Assembly: GCA_003255065.1 (NCBI GenBank)
Contig: QAOA01001875.1
Location: 94,855 to 158,854, forward strand
Direction of reading: 5' to 3'
Origin: Cercis canadensis
Taxonomy: Eukaryota > Streptophyta > Magnoliopsida > Fabales > Fabaceae
DNA: 64,000 nt
Positions 37,401-49,170 of the stretch are shown here, piece after piece (within the stretch, counting starts at the first letter, position 1; each line of letters opens with the position of its first letter). Under the pieces are notes generated by a model that saw only the letters and a list, made by a program, of their open reading frames with translations, did not search any database and was not told the DNA's origin. The translations under genes were made by a program, and so were the position numbers.

Positions 37401-38072
37401 TGAAAATGTGTAGAGGCGATGCAAATAAAGAAAATATGGTCATTCCATAATAAATTGTTAATATTCAATTTAAAATGAAAATTTTATTTGAAATCTTTGG
37501 GGTCGACAGATAAAACTCTGTTGATAATATGTATTCAAAAGTTATGCCATTTAATAGCAATTACTTTGGTTAAAGATAGAACATCATATTTGGGCACTCT
37601 GTACTTGAGAAGAAAATCTCTCGTGCCTCTCTTCTGGAAGTGACTTTTTATTTTATGAGGCTAGGATTTGCTTAGATAATTTGNAAATCTTTGGGGTCGA
37701 CAGATAAAACCCTGTTGATAATATGTATTCAAAAGTTATGCCATTTAATAGCAATTACTTTGGTTAAAGATAGAACATCATATTTGGGCACTCTGTACTT
37801 GAGAAGAAAATCTCTCGTGCCTCTCTTCTGGAAGTGACTTTTTATTTTATGAGGCTAGGATTTGCTTAGATAATTTGATAATCTTATTTCAATCTTTTCA
37901 ACTCTTGATTCAGGCACTGAGTGACATAATTCAAGATGATACAGAGCCTGCCAAGAAGAAACTCTATGAACTGAAGCTTTCTCTGCTTGATGAGATCGGA
38001 TGGACTCATTTAGCTACATACGAGAGACAGTGGATGCTTGTGCGTTTTCCCCCAAGCTTGCCACTTTTTTAG
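17017..38072 (+). CDS. TPP2: Tripeptidyl peptidase II (subtilisin family S8), 34 exons, apparently intact
   Basis: Giant cytosolic serine protease that removes tripeptides from peptide N-termini downstream of the proteasome. Exons: 17017-17371, 18779-18857, 18947-19020, 19681-19790, 19893-19973, 20660-20746, 21483-21625, 22525-22675, 22755-22877, 23051-23134, 23231-23418, 23526-23700, 23800-23921, 24018-24097, 24349-24407, 25451-25605, 26722-26900, 27125-27237, 27315-27485, 29809-29937, 30053-30153, 30237-30354, 30758-30837, 31161-31233, 32589-32674, 32759-32810, 32890-33024, 33203-33274, 33597-33689, 33880-33975, 35422-35520, 36293-36385, 37004-37186, 37914-38072. Lengths sum to 4098 (1365 aa), and all phases agree. 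Catalytic residues by family motif: Asp119 (DSGVD), His346 (PHGTHVAG), Asn444 (SSAGNSG), Ser532 (NGTSMASP). A long insert separates Asp and His, as usual for TPP2. The start could instead be Met60 (17194, MPCSS); the first 59 residues are Ser/Arg-rich and could be a poorly conserved leader. The N-flanked repeats at 18196 and 37684 and the N at 25322 fall in introns. Confidence 0.95.
17858..18008. repeat. Dispersed repeat, copy B (partner at 3481-3632)
   Basis: This is the TPP2 intron 1 copy of the ~150-bp repeat in the pectin acetylesterase intron, same orientation, roughly 90% identical by eye. Its 3' part is repeated again after the N at 18196 as part of an assembly duplication. Confidence 0.7.
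17962..18429 (+). repeat. 234-bp direct duplication around N at 18196, probable assembly artefact
   Basis: Bases 17962-18195 recur as 18197-18429, differing by about a base of T-run length and one substitution. It is in TPP2 intron 1 and has no effect on the coding sequence. Confidence 0.75.
19508..19608 (+). repeat. Minisatellite, 44-bp unit x2 plus a 13-bp piece
   Basis: ATGCTCCATGAGT at 19508-19520 is followed by two copies of a 44-bp unit (19521-19564 and 19565-19608) that begins with the same 13 bases; the copies differ at one position. It lies in TPP2 intron 3. Confidence 0.8.
20930..21300. repeat. Low-complexity GTG/GAT-rich tract in TPP2 intron 6
   Basis: Imperfect GTGGTGATGG-type trinucleotide runs produce several overlapping open frames on both strands. 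The bias explains the frames, so I do not call genes here. Confidence 0.6.
26341..31127 (+). repeat. Parent copy of the TPP2 segmental duplication
   Basis: This part of the intact TPP2 gene (end of intron 16 to intron 23) is the counterpart of 9247-14486. Homology starts at TATGTTTAGCATGTG and ends at CTTTAAAAGCTTTCAAC. It contains about 90 bases (27555-27645) absent from the duplicate, and lacks the duplicate's 338-bp insertion. Confidence 0.93.
31774..32060 (-). other. Protein-like frame in TPP2 intron 24, unidentified
   Basis: The minus strand reads as a mostly open, protein-like frame ([17 protein letters not shown], a stop, then [21 protein letters not shown] and on to [14 protein letters not shown], stop). 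The polar, lysine/aspartate-rich composition differs from chance frames nearby. I do not recognise the protein. It could be a fragment of a gene carried in by a transposon. The internal stop argues against function. Confidence 0.25.
34386..34412. repeat. (TA)n microsatellite
   Basis: An uninterrupted TA run of 27 bases in TPP2 intron 30. Confidence 0.9.
37491..37877 (+). repeat. 193-bp direct duplication around N at 37684, probable assembly artefact
   Basis: Bases 37491-37683 and 37685-37877 are the same apart from one C/T difference, with a lone N at the join. It lies in the last TPP2 intron, just before exon 34. Confidence 0.78.
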
Positions 38073-40921
38073 GGTCTTCCCACCAGGTTTCTATTGAATA
38101 GACCAAAAAAATCTTTTATTTTTCTGAGAGCAATTCGTGTAACGTTAAATGGTCCTTTTAAAGCTTTTACTATCTTCTTTTTCTCCTTTTTCAAACTTCA
38201 TCTGGCAATAGCATGGCACCCTGCCCTGATCAAGGGATCGCCTGCCCCAAACACTGCTTTGATAATTACAGAATAAAGTTAATTTCAATTAACCTCCTTC
38301 TCTCGTTTTCTTTTGATAGTTCTGCCACTGCTAACTCAAAAGATGTAGAGAAAATTACTTTGGTCTGTGATAGAATTTTTATATCATGAGTCTTCAAATA
38401 TTTATTTCAAAATGGTTAACCATAAGGTCCCAATTAGTAGAACTTAATGAAATTGTATACATGGATTTTTTTTTTTATCTGGTATACATGGACTTTTAAG
38501 GGTTGATGTGAAGTGTTATTATACTTATGTGGCAATTTCGATAGGCTACTATCAATGGAACGATGCCGTTTGGTCATCATTCCAAAATTTTTTAGAAAAA
38601 TGAAAAAAAGGGGCAGCACTTTGCTCAGAGTAGCTTCCGTGATTTAAAAGACAGAAAAAGCATCAATGGCAGCTGCGGCATTCAAATCTTATCATACAAG
38701 CAGGGCCAATTTCCTATCTCCAACGATTGACCAGCCCAGTTCCCTTTTCCCATGGTCACCTTATTCTTCAAATTCCAGCCCTAAGTAGCAGCGTTTTTTC
38801 CCTCGTTCCTCCATGAACTTGGATCGTCGGCGGTGAAAAGGTTTCTCAACAATGAGGAATGGAGGTGGTATATGTGGTATTAGGGAAGGTCGAATAGGAA
38901 TCCATCTTCTGGGTTAATTGGATAAGCGCTTTGGTGCAAGTGGGTATTGTGATGAATTATGGCAAGGATTGGTGTGCATTTGATACTGAGAAAACTTTCA
39001 AGTCCTTGCCAGTTTTGCTATTGGTCAAGATTGGAGGCATTGGGCTAGAACTGAATGGGAAAATCACATTTCAGCCTTGTTTGATGGTGGGTCTGAGAAA
39101 TAGCGGGATTCTTTGTTTCAAGCGATGGAATAAGATGGGTGAAGTTAGGGAAGATAATATCCCATCAGTTAGTAGCAATGAATTCAACTCATAACAAGAC
39201 CGCCGGCATCGTAATTGGGACAGAATTGGGCTTACCCTCCTCTCTCTCTAAAACCCTCTCGCTCGCGCTCTCTCTCTCTCTCCCCTTTTTGTTTAGTTTT
39301 TTTTCCTTAATTTTTGGAATGATGGCCAAAACGAGGTAGCTGTTTTTAATTTAGAACTGAGTGTCTGTAAGGTGATTTGGATACTGCTTAATGGGCCTTT
39401 CTTTTCTTCCCAATAGCTTTCATGACCCTTGGGGTTGGTTCAAAGCCGGTTGATTTTCATGGTATACTCTGCTTGAGGCTTTATGAGTATACTTTTCTTG
39501 ATTTTTGGATGAGAACTAGTATAAGTGTTGAGCTTCCTCTTCATAGGACCCAAACTTAATATTGGCATGGTTCATTGCTACCAAGTGCACCACACCATGA
39601 TAATCCAAGTTTAAGTAGATGGGGTCAATGAAGTCAATTATAAAATCCCTTTTCTTTCATTAGCTAAAAAAAAAAACAAAAGATATGCAATATGGATATA
39701 TAGTTTAGTGTGAGATAAAAGTAAGGCTTAACAAGGACAGTCACTAGGGTTTTGGTAGTAGGTTACGAATTAGTGATTATGTTTCAAATTAAATGTATTT
39801 TTAACTTATGCTAGGTAGAACAAAAAAAGAAACAAAAAACAAAACAAAAACAAAAACTTAGGGAAGGAATCGGTGAAGATTCAGAAAGAGTGAATAACTT
39901 TCTAGATATATAATGCTCCATAGAGAAATTGCTGGCTTTTACTTCTTAATTTCGGCACAGGTAATAGTACTTCCTGATTTGAAAACCGGCATGGCATATA
40001 TTCGCTGCACATAATGGAAAACTAGAGCAGAATTTTGAATTTTCAAAGAAAACTCAGTTAACTAATGCTAATTACATCTTAATAGAAATAGTTAACAATT
40101 GTGCAGTAATAATTTAATAGGCATTTTAGTTGACGTTGCCTTATTTATAAAGGAGTTGAATTATGTAACAAATGGTGACGTTGCTATCGGTTGTTGTACC
40201 ATTAGTTCATCACTGAATAAGTTAGCAAGAGTCTTATGTTCCCACAAGTGGATACCTTTTTGTTTCCAGAATTGCAGTATTGACTTTGAAATGCGAGAAG
40301 CAGCAGCACAAGTTCTGCTACTTTCTTCTCTGTCTCTCTACTTATCACACTATGTGTGTTAAAGATCTTCAAAGTCTCCTATCTGTTTTCATTGAATGCT
40401 TTGAAAATGAGAGAAAGACATGAAAAAAATGGCCTTTTTGTTTCCCACCGGAGGAGCAAGATGTTATAATTTTTGTAAGGAGATAGTCAAATCCATGGAA
40501 TTGCAACAGAAACAATTGAATTAATTTGTGGGTAAGACAAATGCGTGTGAATAAACGAAGCCGTAATATACACAGCAGCTGTTGATAACATCTCCAATAA
40601 TTTCGGAAAAGTACAGATTGACATTAATAGTATTGCTTACCATGTCTTAATCGATCAAATATATGTTCAATTAATGGATTTCTCCTACAAGACAAAAAAG
40701 AACTATAAATGGAACATCTCGTGTATCACGTCTCCAGTTGAATTAGAATAATATTATTATTCTTACTATTACTGCTACTAATCTATGTCTTATCACTCAT
40801 TTAAATTTCTTTTATATAATTTGGATATCATATCATACCACTTTTTTACGACTCTTTGAGTAGTGGACAAACAATTCTCATTGAATTGATGTTTTGTGAG
40901 ATAGTTATCAATTACTTCCTT
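38073..40921. other. Spacer downstream of TPP2
   Basis: This holds the TPP2 3' untranslated region and spacer. A pyrimidine repeat (TC/CT runs) occupies 39241-39284. Open frames at 38931-39194 and 40099-40362 show no family motif, no clear splice context and no homology that I recognise. The first is somewhat GC-richer than its surroundings and could be a decayed exon, but I cannot support a gene. Confidence 0.4.
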
Positions 40922-41750
40922 AGCCCAAAAAAATGCATTGTGTGCAAGAATGTTTGTGCTGATATGTGTAGCCCTTGGCGTACTTGGGCCCTCCCTTGGA
41001 GGGTGAGGCTTCAAGTCCCACATCAAAAAATGTGTGTACGTGCGTTTAAATAGGGTTGGTTATTTGGAGTGTTGGCTGCATCATGTTAGGGTATTTTACT
41101 TTTATATCAACTACTCCCTTAGTCTAAAAAGAGAGTCTAATGATGTGCTATTGAATGGAATCTTCTTTAATCTCGGGCCATATGTAATTTGCCATTTTAT
41201 GCTTATAGATCAAGTAATTGAACCTCTGAGGTTTTGGAACCATGCCAAAAACCAGACCCCTGTCAATATGTGCCCTGCACTTGGCTTTTTTCTTTTTAAA
41301 ACGCAAGAATTTCCCAATACCTATATTTTTTTTANTCAGCCCAAAAAAATGCATTGTGTGCAAGAATGTTTGTGCTGATATGTGTAGCCCTTGGCGTACT
41401 TGGGCCCTCCCTTGGAGGGTGAGGCTTCAAGTCCCACATCAAAAAATGTGTGTACGTGCGTTTAAATAGGGTTGGTTATTTGGAGTGTTGGCTGCATCAT
41501 GTTAGGGTATTTTACTTTTATATCAACTACTCCCTTAGTCTAAAAAGAGAGTCTAATGATGTGCTATTGAATGGAATCTTCTTTAATCTCGGGCCATATG
41601 TAATTTGCCATTTTATGCTTATAGATCAAGTAATTGAACCTCTGAGGTTTTGGAACCATGCCAAAAACCAGACCCCTGTCAAGATGTGCCCTGCACTTGG
41701 CTTTTTTCTTTTTAAAACGCAAGAATTTCCCAATACCTATATTTTTTTTT
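40922..41750. repeat. ~413-bp direct duplication around N at 41335, probable assembly artefact; contains a tRNA-like segment
   Basis: The block from AGCCCAAAAAAATGCATTG to the poly-T after CCCAATACCTATA occurs twice, with an N at the join and nearly no differences. Inside each copy, TTGGCGTACTTGG followed about 25 bases later by GGCTTCAAGTCCC resembles RNA polymerase III A and B boxes, so a SINE-like element is possible. No gene is seen. Confidence 0.6.
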
Positions 41751-44003
41751 AAAAAATAATCCTAGGGTAATTAACAAAAAAGAAAAACTCTTCAACTTTG
41801 GGCCATGAGCAAATTAGCCTCTAGGGCTTCGAAGGAATTGAAACTACGCAAGAAAAAAAAAAAAAAAATCCTCAGCGCATTGCACTTGATAGGGGGTTCT
41901 GTCCATATATTGGATGGTACTCTTTGAAAATCTCAAGAAGTTGATTGCTTAATCTTTATGCACAAGAGATAAATTACACATGACCTAATGTTTAAGAGTA
42001 ATTTAACTACCCTAATTTTTATACCTAATTAATAACATAAGGTTTTAAATTGAATAATGCTACTTGCATGTTGCCTTTTCTTATATTTGTCGGCACCAAT
42101 ACATAAGAGTGCATTTAAGTCTTGGAGGGGAAAAAAAAAAGATTAAATAGATTCAACTAAACTCCAATGTAGATAGACGTGTAATTGTGTACATAGTGTT
42201 CAGATGTGATAAAAGACAATGTGCAACTAAGATTATTGCTCTTTCACATGAAATGATCTTCCCAAATGATAGCTGTGACTTATGAGAGCTCATATTTTGT
42301 CTAGGATCCAACCTTAAAAGAGCTTCGATATGATTAGGTATATTAAAAATGGAAATGACATTTAACTAAAAATAATTGTCACAATTTGGTGCAAGAATTA
42401 TTTAGCCTTTTAAATCATTAGATGAGTAATTAAGTAGTTTTTAATTATTACTTTATTTTATCTAACCACTATATTTAAATTTTATCAAAATTTCTCCAGC
42501 TAAATAGCATCACTCATTAAAAATAAAAGTCATCTCTAAACATTTACCCAATTTTCTGAAACTTGAATATTTCTTTCACAATGTACCAAGGCAAGGAGAA
42601 ACTAGCCAATTGTAACTATCGGGTATTAATAAATCTTAATCAGAATGTATGGAATAGAATTTGTTTGAGGTTGATAAGCTATCTCTCATTCTTTCACAAC
42701 TGAATAACAATAAAATTTAGAGAAGAACTAATAAAGCTAACGAGAGTTAGGGTTAATATGATATTTGTCAAAGCTCCTACAAAAGTGGACAACCCAAAGT
42801 AGATAAGCCATCTTGTGCATTCTGCTTGCACCTACCCACTGCTAGCCATCATCCAAATATTCAACGATTATAGCCATCAATCGCAAACCACATGCTCATT
42901 AGTTTTAGATATACATAAGTAAAATTGATTTGTAATACCATTATTAATAAAACTTGAGCCTCCCTTCCATGTTCTTTTTTTACTTGTGCACATTAGAGTG
43001 ATGCTTCCTTCACGATTTATAGAATACTATGTACTGTTATACAAATGTTTTCATTATTCTCTCTCTTCTTCTTGTTAATTTCAAATAAATGACCATAAAA
43101 TTGTGAGCATATATAAGAATTATAAGGTCTTGAAAAGAGAAATTTGGCATATATACATGAGTTCTTCTGTTATCACTTTCTCAATTAAATTGAAATTTGA
43201 GTACATATATAATATAAGTGGACATGTACTTTGTTTATGCTTCAAGTCCAAAAGACTTTTGCGTGTTAGGGCATATTAAATATAAAATTATGTTAATAAT
43301 CGATTTAACTTAAAAGTTTAAGCTATTAGGTGAAAGTTAGAAATAATTTTATATCTAACATTTCTCTCTTGTAGTCTTTCCCCTTCTTTTCAGCCGTCTT
43401 GAGTTTTGTCGGTAGCACAAATGAAACAAGAACTAAAGTCACTATCCTTTCCCCACCAATTAATTAATTTTCATTTTAACCAAAATGGAGAAAGGAAAAT
43501 GAATGCAATAGTGGACGTCAATGTCATTGAGCTATTGCCGATTATGTGAATGATTGTTGTACGCTTGGGTGTAATTAGTTATATACTTACAAATTTGTGA
43601 TTAATATTTACACGGAGTTGACACAGAGAAAACACAGAAAGACAATCACTCTAGATGAAGCTACACGTGCAGTTGTAGGCATGGACTAGAGCATTTGATT
43701 TCTTGAATGAATTACATGTATTGTGTGGTGGATAAGGATTGGATCAATCCCACGAAAGAGTCTAATTGCTTGACCAGCGCCGCATAAGAATATCATGGTT
43801 TCAGCTTTGCACACGCAAATGCTTGACCATCACGTCTAAGCTGTATATAAGAATTGAAGACTAAACCAAATGACCATTTTGCAATATTATAGCCTCATTG
43901 CAACAATAATATACGACTGTAAATATAGTTGTGGATCTTAATATAAAATCATGAGGATGAGTATCCACTTGAAATTTTGAATTGGGTTTCTTCAACCTCA
44001 TAG
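41751..44003. other. AT-rich intergenic spacer
   Basis: I see no coding region, RNA gene or clear element here. 41780-41840 is loosely similar to part of the preceding duplicated block (GGGCCAT...AATT...CCTCT.GG), which suggests an older copy of the same repeat. Confidence 0.4.
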
Positions 44004-44151
44004 TTGAATTGAATATGGAATGAGAAACACAAAGGAAGAATAGCTTACAGTTGAATTGAATATGGAATGAGAAACACAAAGGAAGAATAGCTTGAATTGA
44101 ATATGGAATGAGAAACACAAAGGAAGAATAGCTTATAGTTGAATTGAATAT
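44004..44151 (+). repeat. Minisatellite, three ~47-bp units plus a partial fourth
   Basis: Units at 44004-44050 (47 bp), 44051-44091 (41 bp) and 44092-44138 (47 bp), then 13 bases of a fourth. Each starts TTGAATTGAATATGGAATGA and contains AAACACAAAGGAAGAATAGC. The second unit lacks the last 6 bases. Not associated with an N, so probably a genuine tandem repeat. Confidence 0.85.
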
Positions 44152-44231
44152 CTAGGAGAAAATGTTGGGTATTCAATTCATAAGGAAGAATATCTTTCTA
44201 TTATACAAATACCAAAACACAAACACACACA

Positions 44232-44332
44232 ATATAACTGATACAATGATCTTTTAAAAAGGTTGAGACTTTGGGTCAGAATCTCAATTCCTCCATATTC
44301 TAAGCTAAAAAAATGTAACTCTATATTTATAT
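44232..44332 (+). mobile_element. Degenerate SINE-like copy
   Basis: The order of motifs (ATATAACTG, a B-box-like GGGTCAGAATCTC, then CTCC.TATT...AAGCTAAAAAA...CTATATTTAT) parallels the better preserved SINE at 44842-44959. It has decayed boxes and no clear target duplication. It abuts the MITE that starts at 44333. Confidence 0.4.
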
Positions 44333-44707
44333 GGTGCTTGCTAAGCTACATTTGACACTTTTGAGGGGTAGTGCTACCCTCCAACTCAGTTAAGTGGGTT
44401 TTAGTAGGAACCACTTAGTGATTTTGGTATCTTGTAGAGATATCAAAAATTTAAGTCACTCATATGTGATAAAACACACAATTTCTTATAAAATATAAGA
44501 ACGACATGATATAAGAAAATATGTTAAATTCTATTTTTTTTGCTAGACTTGAATTTTTTGTTTGACAAGCTTTCTTATATTTAAGGAACTGTGTGTTTTG
44601 TCTTATATTATGTGACTTAATTTTTTGAAATCTTTGCAATAATATCAAATTTGGCCTCTAAGTCCCACAAAAAGCCCCCAATAAATGAGTGTAGCTTAGC
44701 AAACACC
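44333..44707. mobile_element. Long-TIR foldback MITE, family 1
   Basis: The left end GGTGCTTGCTAAGCTACA pairs with the right end TGTAGCTTAGCAAACACC. The arms continue inward: TTTAAGTCACTCATATGTGA ... AACACACAATTTCTTA on the left against TAAGGAACTGTGTGTTTTG ... TATGTGACTTAA on the right. There is no coding frame. Related copies are at 51778-52217, 55526-55720, 58349-58480 and 59350-59620. Confidence 0.75.
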
Positions 44708-44841
44708 TTTATTTTTATATATAATGCTTTAATAATTTAGATTCTCTAAAATGTGACATACACTTTCATTGGATAATTGCAAAATATCCTAATTGATAAC
44801 TATGTCGTGATTTAATTCATTCAAGGTGTTAACTTTAAAAT

Positions 44842-44959
44842 ATAAATACACATAATATAACTGGTCTAGGGTGAAAGTTAAGGTCTTAGGTTCAAATGCC
44901 TGCTCTCCTATATTTACAGCTAAAAAATTTGACTTTGTCTATAAAATAAATAAATAAAT
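44842..44959 (+). mobile_element. tRNA-derived SINE with target duplication
   Basis: The element has an A-box-like ACTGGTCTAGGGTGAAAG, a B box GGTTCAAATGCC about 13 bases on, and an A-rich tail of AAATAAATAAATAAATA. Flanks 44823-44841 (AAGGTGTTAACTTTAAAAT) and 44960-44978 (AAGGCGTTAACTTCAAAAT) match in 17 of 19 bases, which fits an aged target site duplication. Confidence 0.7.
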
Positions 44960-44978
44960 AAGGCGTTAACTTCAAAAT

Positions 44979-45868
44979 TTACATAACTAATAGAGTTATG
45001 CTAGATAATCCAGCCGGACTGCCCAGATAGTGTACAGAATAAACTAGCATTGATTGGATAATTTTTTTTTTTTTTTTGTGGTCTCCACTTCTAAAAGTGT
45101 ACAGAAATATTTACTTACAAGAAATTATAATGAATGAATTTTAAAAAAATAAAAATTTTTATCTTATGCATGTCAAAATTAATTTAAACTGTTGATGATC
45201 ATGTCCCACTTTTCTATTTAAACTGTACACTTAATATATAATATAGCATTGGAAGCTGGTTGTGTAGCAATGATAATGGCATTGAAAATGAATCCATAGG
45301 GGTGCCACTAAGGAGAATATACACACACTGATGGTATCGAAGGTAGTGCAACGATGTCAATATCAAAAGTATTGATAAGGTGATGAGGTTATATATCCGT
45401 CATCATGTGAGGAGTTGAAGATGCAACTATTAATGGGTAAACAATGCAATTTGTACTGAAAATGGGTGGAGCCTCTATCCTTTTCCTTTATATTTCGACA
45501 AAATTGATACAAAGACAACCGAAGAAAACTTTTTAATTATTTTGCTTGATGTTTACCACAAGGCTACTATACGTATCTTCTTATTTTGGTTAAGCAGATC
45601 GTCAATTCCAATTTCTTGCATTAGAAAGTAGCTGTATTTTGATTTTAATCGACAACCTTTGTGTGTGAAATAAAGGAAATCGAAATGGTCATTGATAAAA
45701 ACACTGTTGACTATATTCTAAATAATCCTGATTTAATATATAGCAGAATCTTACAAAGATTTTGGCCTCTAAGAACTTAACAGCTGACCAAAAAAAAAGA
45801 GAAAAAAGATACACTAGGTTTTGTAATGAACGAACATCTACTAATTGTACAAAAACTGAACTATGGTA
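44979..45868. other. Spacer before the P450 3' end
   Basis: Nothing recognisable. The part next to 45868 should include the 3' untranslated region of the P450 gene, which is on the minus strand. Confidence 0.4.
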
Positions 45869-48800
45869 CTAATTAAGGGGCTCAACTATGAGAGGAAGTC
45901 CATTAGCGGGTCGTAGAGAGAGCATGACTGCAGGTGAATGATGGTAATTTGGGGCAAGTTTAAACTTAAACCTAGAGAGAAGTAGGGTTAACACAATCTT
46001 ATACTCTAGGAAGGTCAAGTTTCTACCAACACACATTCTCCCTCCAAACCCAAAAGGTAAATACCCCATCTTGTGGAAGCACCCACCATTTGCATCATCC
46101 ATGAACCTCTCTGGTTTGAACTCATTCACATCTTTTCCCCACAATGCCGGGTCATGGTGCATCCCTACGACATCGATCCACATGTTTGTTCCATTAGGCA
46201 CTGTCAAATTGTCAATTTGAATGTCCTCTCTTGCTTGCCTTTGCACATTTGGTGCTGGTGGGTACAGTCTAAGAACTTCATTCATCACACACTTCATCTG
46301 CATAAATGGTCAACACATTTGTATTAAGATTGATTTCAAGCTCATATATCATTTTGAGTATATATATGGATAGTACAAATTAAGTTATTAATTAACTTTG
46401 ATTAGCAAAATCTTCCAAGTCAAAATTCAAACATCTTCTACATTCTTTTCTTTTTTAGATTTTGGGCGTGTTTATATTTAGTCGGTTCTAACTACTATTT
46501 GAATTTTCAAGTTTATTAATTAGTGAGTTATTGATCTTAGCAGCAATAACTACATTCTAAGCAAAAGAAAACGAAAGGAAGAAGATTCAAAGCCAGACCA
46601 CGGATATAGTGCCAAGTGTCAAATAGATAATGTGAATATACCAAAAAGTGGCACGATGTTGTTTTCTACTGTTTTTGATTTTTTTTCTTGGAATAGATAA
46701 TAATACGGATACATATATAGTGGTGCTTTATTAGTATCTCGTGAGATTCTCAACATGCTGCTTCTTCACACGCGCTTTGCACGTGGACCATCAACTTTTT
46801 CTGATTGACTATTTGACATTACTTTGATTACTTTCTATTGGTCTGTCGTGGACTGCAGACCAACACCAACTAAGAATCTCATGTATGAACTTTGACCATG
46901 TAAATATTGCACACTGTTTCTTCTCCTTCTTATTCAAGCACGTACCTAACACGTAGTACTAACTATATAAAACTTCAAGTTCAATTTCTTCCCAAATTAG
47001 TATAATTATTTTTAATTAATGTAAAGAGAAAGTAGAGATAGATTACTTAAAAACCACACATGGTTAGAAAAAAAATGGTGAAAATCTCTATCAAAAGTAG
47101 TTTAGATGAAAATTCTTATAATTAATTAATTAGATCGGTTTAGACGCCATTTGATAATTAAAGTTTGAATGGTAAAATTTAGGAGGCGAAAAAATAGTCT
47201 TCATGAAAGATATTATCATGTACTTCAATAATGAACAAAAGGTGCATGAAAGATATATAGTGAGTAGTTCATATATGTTACCTTCTTTAGACCAGCAAGT
47301 AGGCTGATATCAAGCTCATCAATATTATCGCCAAGCACTTGTCTTATCTCATCTCTCAACTGATTTTGCCAATCTTCATGTGTAGCTAGAAGTAGCAAAC
47401 TCCATGTGAGAACCAGTGCTGTTGTCTCATGGCCCCCAAAGAAGAAGGTCTTGCATTCATCAACCAGTTCTCGTGCTGTTAATCTCTTACCTGACCAGCC
47501 ATCTACCTGCTGATGATTTTCTTTCAGTAAAAGCCCTAACAAATCTGTTTGAGTTTGACTTTGACTTTTAGCTGCCTTCTTCCGCTCTGTTATCACAGAC
47601 AACAAGAGCCTGTCTATCTCTTTCCCAAGTTTCTTGGCCTCTAGGGTTTTCTTGATGTTCAAGTAGTTGCCAAATGGAACCCCGACATAACGAGTGGTCT
47701 TGAAAAGGGTCATTTGCAGGGCTCTTAATTTTTTAAACACCTCCCTTGCATTTTCATCTCTCATACCGAAGCTCGTCCTCGCTATGATCTCTCCGGCGGT
47801 GGCTATAACCTCGCTCTCCACGTCGATTTCGGGGCTGCCGGAGTTTATTTGAGTAGCCCACCTCTCTATCATTTGGGTTGTGGACTCCACCATCATGCTG
47901 GCCATAGCCTACAACACAAGATATTGTAAACTATAATTAATTACAATAAAATGTGTCCTTGAGGTCCAACAGAACAATCAGAACTTTTAATTTTCTTGAC
48001 TAGTAATGTCTTTGCTCATAATAACATCAAGGAAAGATATATAGTTGGCCTTAGAATAATATTTAATTATGAATAATGTTTTCTAATAAATTAACCCTCC
48101 AATGGAGTTTGGTTGGCGGGCCAATTTTTGTTTTTGTTTTTGTTTTTTTTCCATTTTTGGTTTGTTTCTTCTGTGGTCCTGGAGATAGAAAGATAAAGGT
48201 TCTGTTTCCGTATTTGGAATCAGCTGAGCCATGAAATTGATATCTTCCAGAAACCATTTTATCTCACCGAATATATATGTACTTTTCAAATCAACCATGA
48301 TGGTATATTTAGACATTTTTGCTTCGAAACCATAATGGTCCAAAGTTGTTATTCAAACGCAGGTTGAAATTTACTACCATATATGATGAAATTCTTTCTC
48401 TAGGTGCCTGTTCTGGTCTGCTTTGTGCCTAGCTAGAGCGAGAGAGAGAGTTATACCTTCAAGTTAAGGGGAGAGAATGCTGGAGCAATGAGGTGGCGGT
48501 GGTGAACCCAGACGTTGCCTTCCACCATAACCAAACCATTCCCAAACATGGGGTCTCTGTCATTTCTAAACACACTGGGCTTCCCCCATCTCTTTGCCAT
48601 GACTTCCGTGGACATTTTCTTCAAGAACTCTGGGTCTGCAATGTACAAAAATGGCTCTGTGCCAAGCCAGTACACAAACACCTTCCCTGTACAACAAAAT
48701 CAAATAAAATGCGTTAGTTTCTTAATTCTAAGCCACACATATATAGCGAATCCCATCTTCACTTGGAAGGCTAATAATTACCATGTGAATTCTGCCACCG

Positions 48801-49064
48801 AGAAAAATAGGGGAAGACGGTGGAGTGTATATCATGGGTCACATTTGAGGACCCAAGTGAAGAATCAGTGATAATATTCTTCTTTTTTATCTCTTCAATG
48901 TTTCCAAATGGAAAACTTGGTGATGGCCCTCCAAACCCACATTTCTTAAGCTTCATATGGATTCGGATAGGCGAAACCCACCAAGAAAACATTAGTTTCA
49001 AAAGCAACAAGAGAACAAAAATTGCCATGAAGGCAAAAGCAGAAGATAGCCCTAAAAACTCCAT
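45869..49064 (-). CDS. CYP715A: Cytochrome P450, CYP72 clan, CYP715A-like, four exons, intact
   Basis: Membrane-anchored monooxygenase of the endoplasmic reticulum. Exons on the minus strand: 49064-48782, 48686-48457, 47908-47282, 46297-45869; lengths 283+230+627+429 give 522 aa, with matching phases and GT-AG sites. Motifs in order: N-terminal membrane helix (about residues 8-28), Pro-rich hinge (GFGGPSPSFPFGN), I-helix oxygen-binding GGHETT (329-334), K-helix ExxR in NEVLRLYPP, PERF (KPERF), and heme loop PFGFGGRMCVG with Cys469 as ligand. The clan is clear from these features. CYP715A is my choice because HDIHSTVFPYFSRW and FVYWLGTEPF match that family as I remember it; CYP714 or CYP709 are alternatives. 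The substrate is unknown; related families act on hormones such as gibberellins, which is family inference only. It is the best-preserved complete gene besides TPP2. Confidence 0.93.
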
Positions 49065-49162
49065 CTCTCTGTCTCTCTGTTTGTAATTCTCTCACTATTA
49101 AACTCAGCGCTGGTGCCTTAGTTTCTATGTGTTGGGTTGAGCAAAACAGAGTTGTGAATGGG

Positions 49163-49170
49163 TATTTATA
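49163..49170 (-). promoter_or_regulatory. Candidate TATA box of the P450 gene
   Basis: On the minus strand TATAAATA lies about 100 bases upstream of the ATG at 49064, within CTTCTATAAATACCC. Spacing and sequence are good for a plant core promoter. Confidence 0.6.

Noticed and set aside
38931..39339. Two overlapping open frames downstream of TPP2
   Set aside because: No recognisable domain or splice structure; the second runs into a CT microsatellite. A decayed exon is possible but unsupported.
40099..40362. Open frame of 87 codons
   Set aside because: No family motif, and the C-terminus is a Leu/Ser-rich run from pyrimidine sequence.
48493..49086. Plus-strand open frames of 74-118 codons
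   Set aside because: They are antisense shadows of P450 exons 1 and 2.
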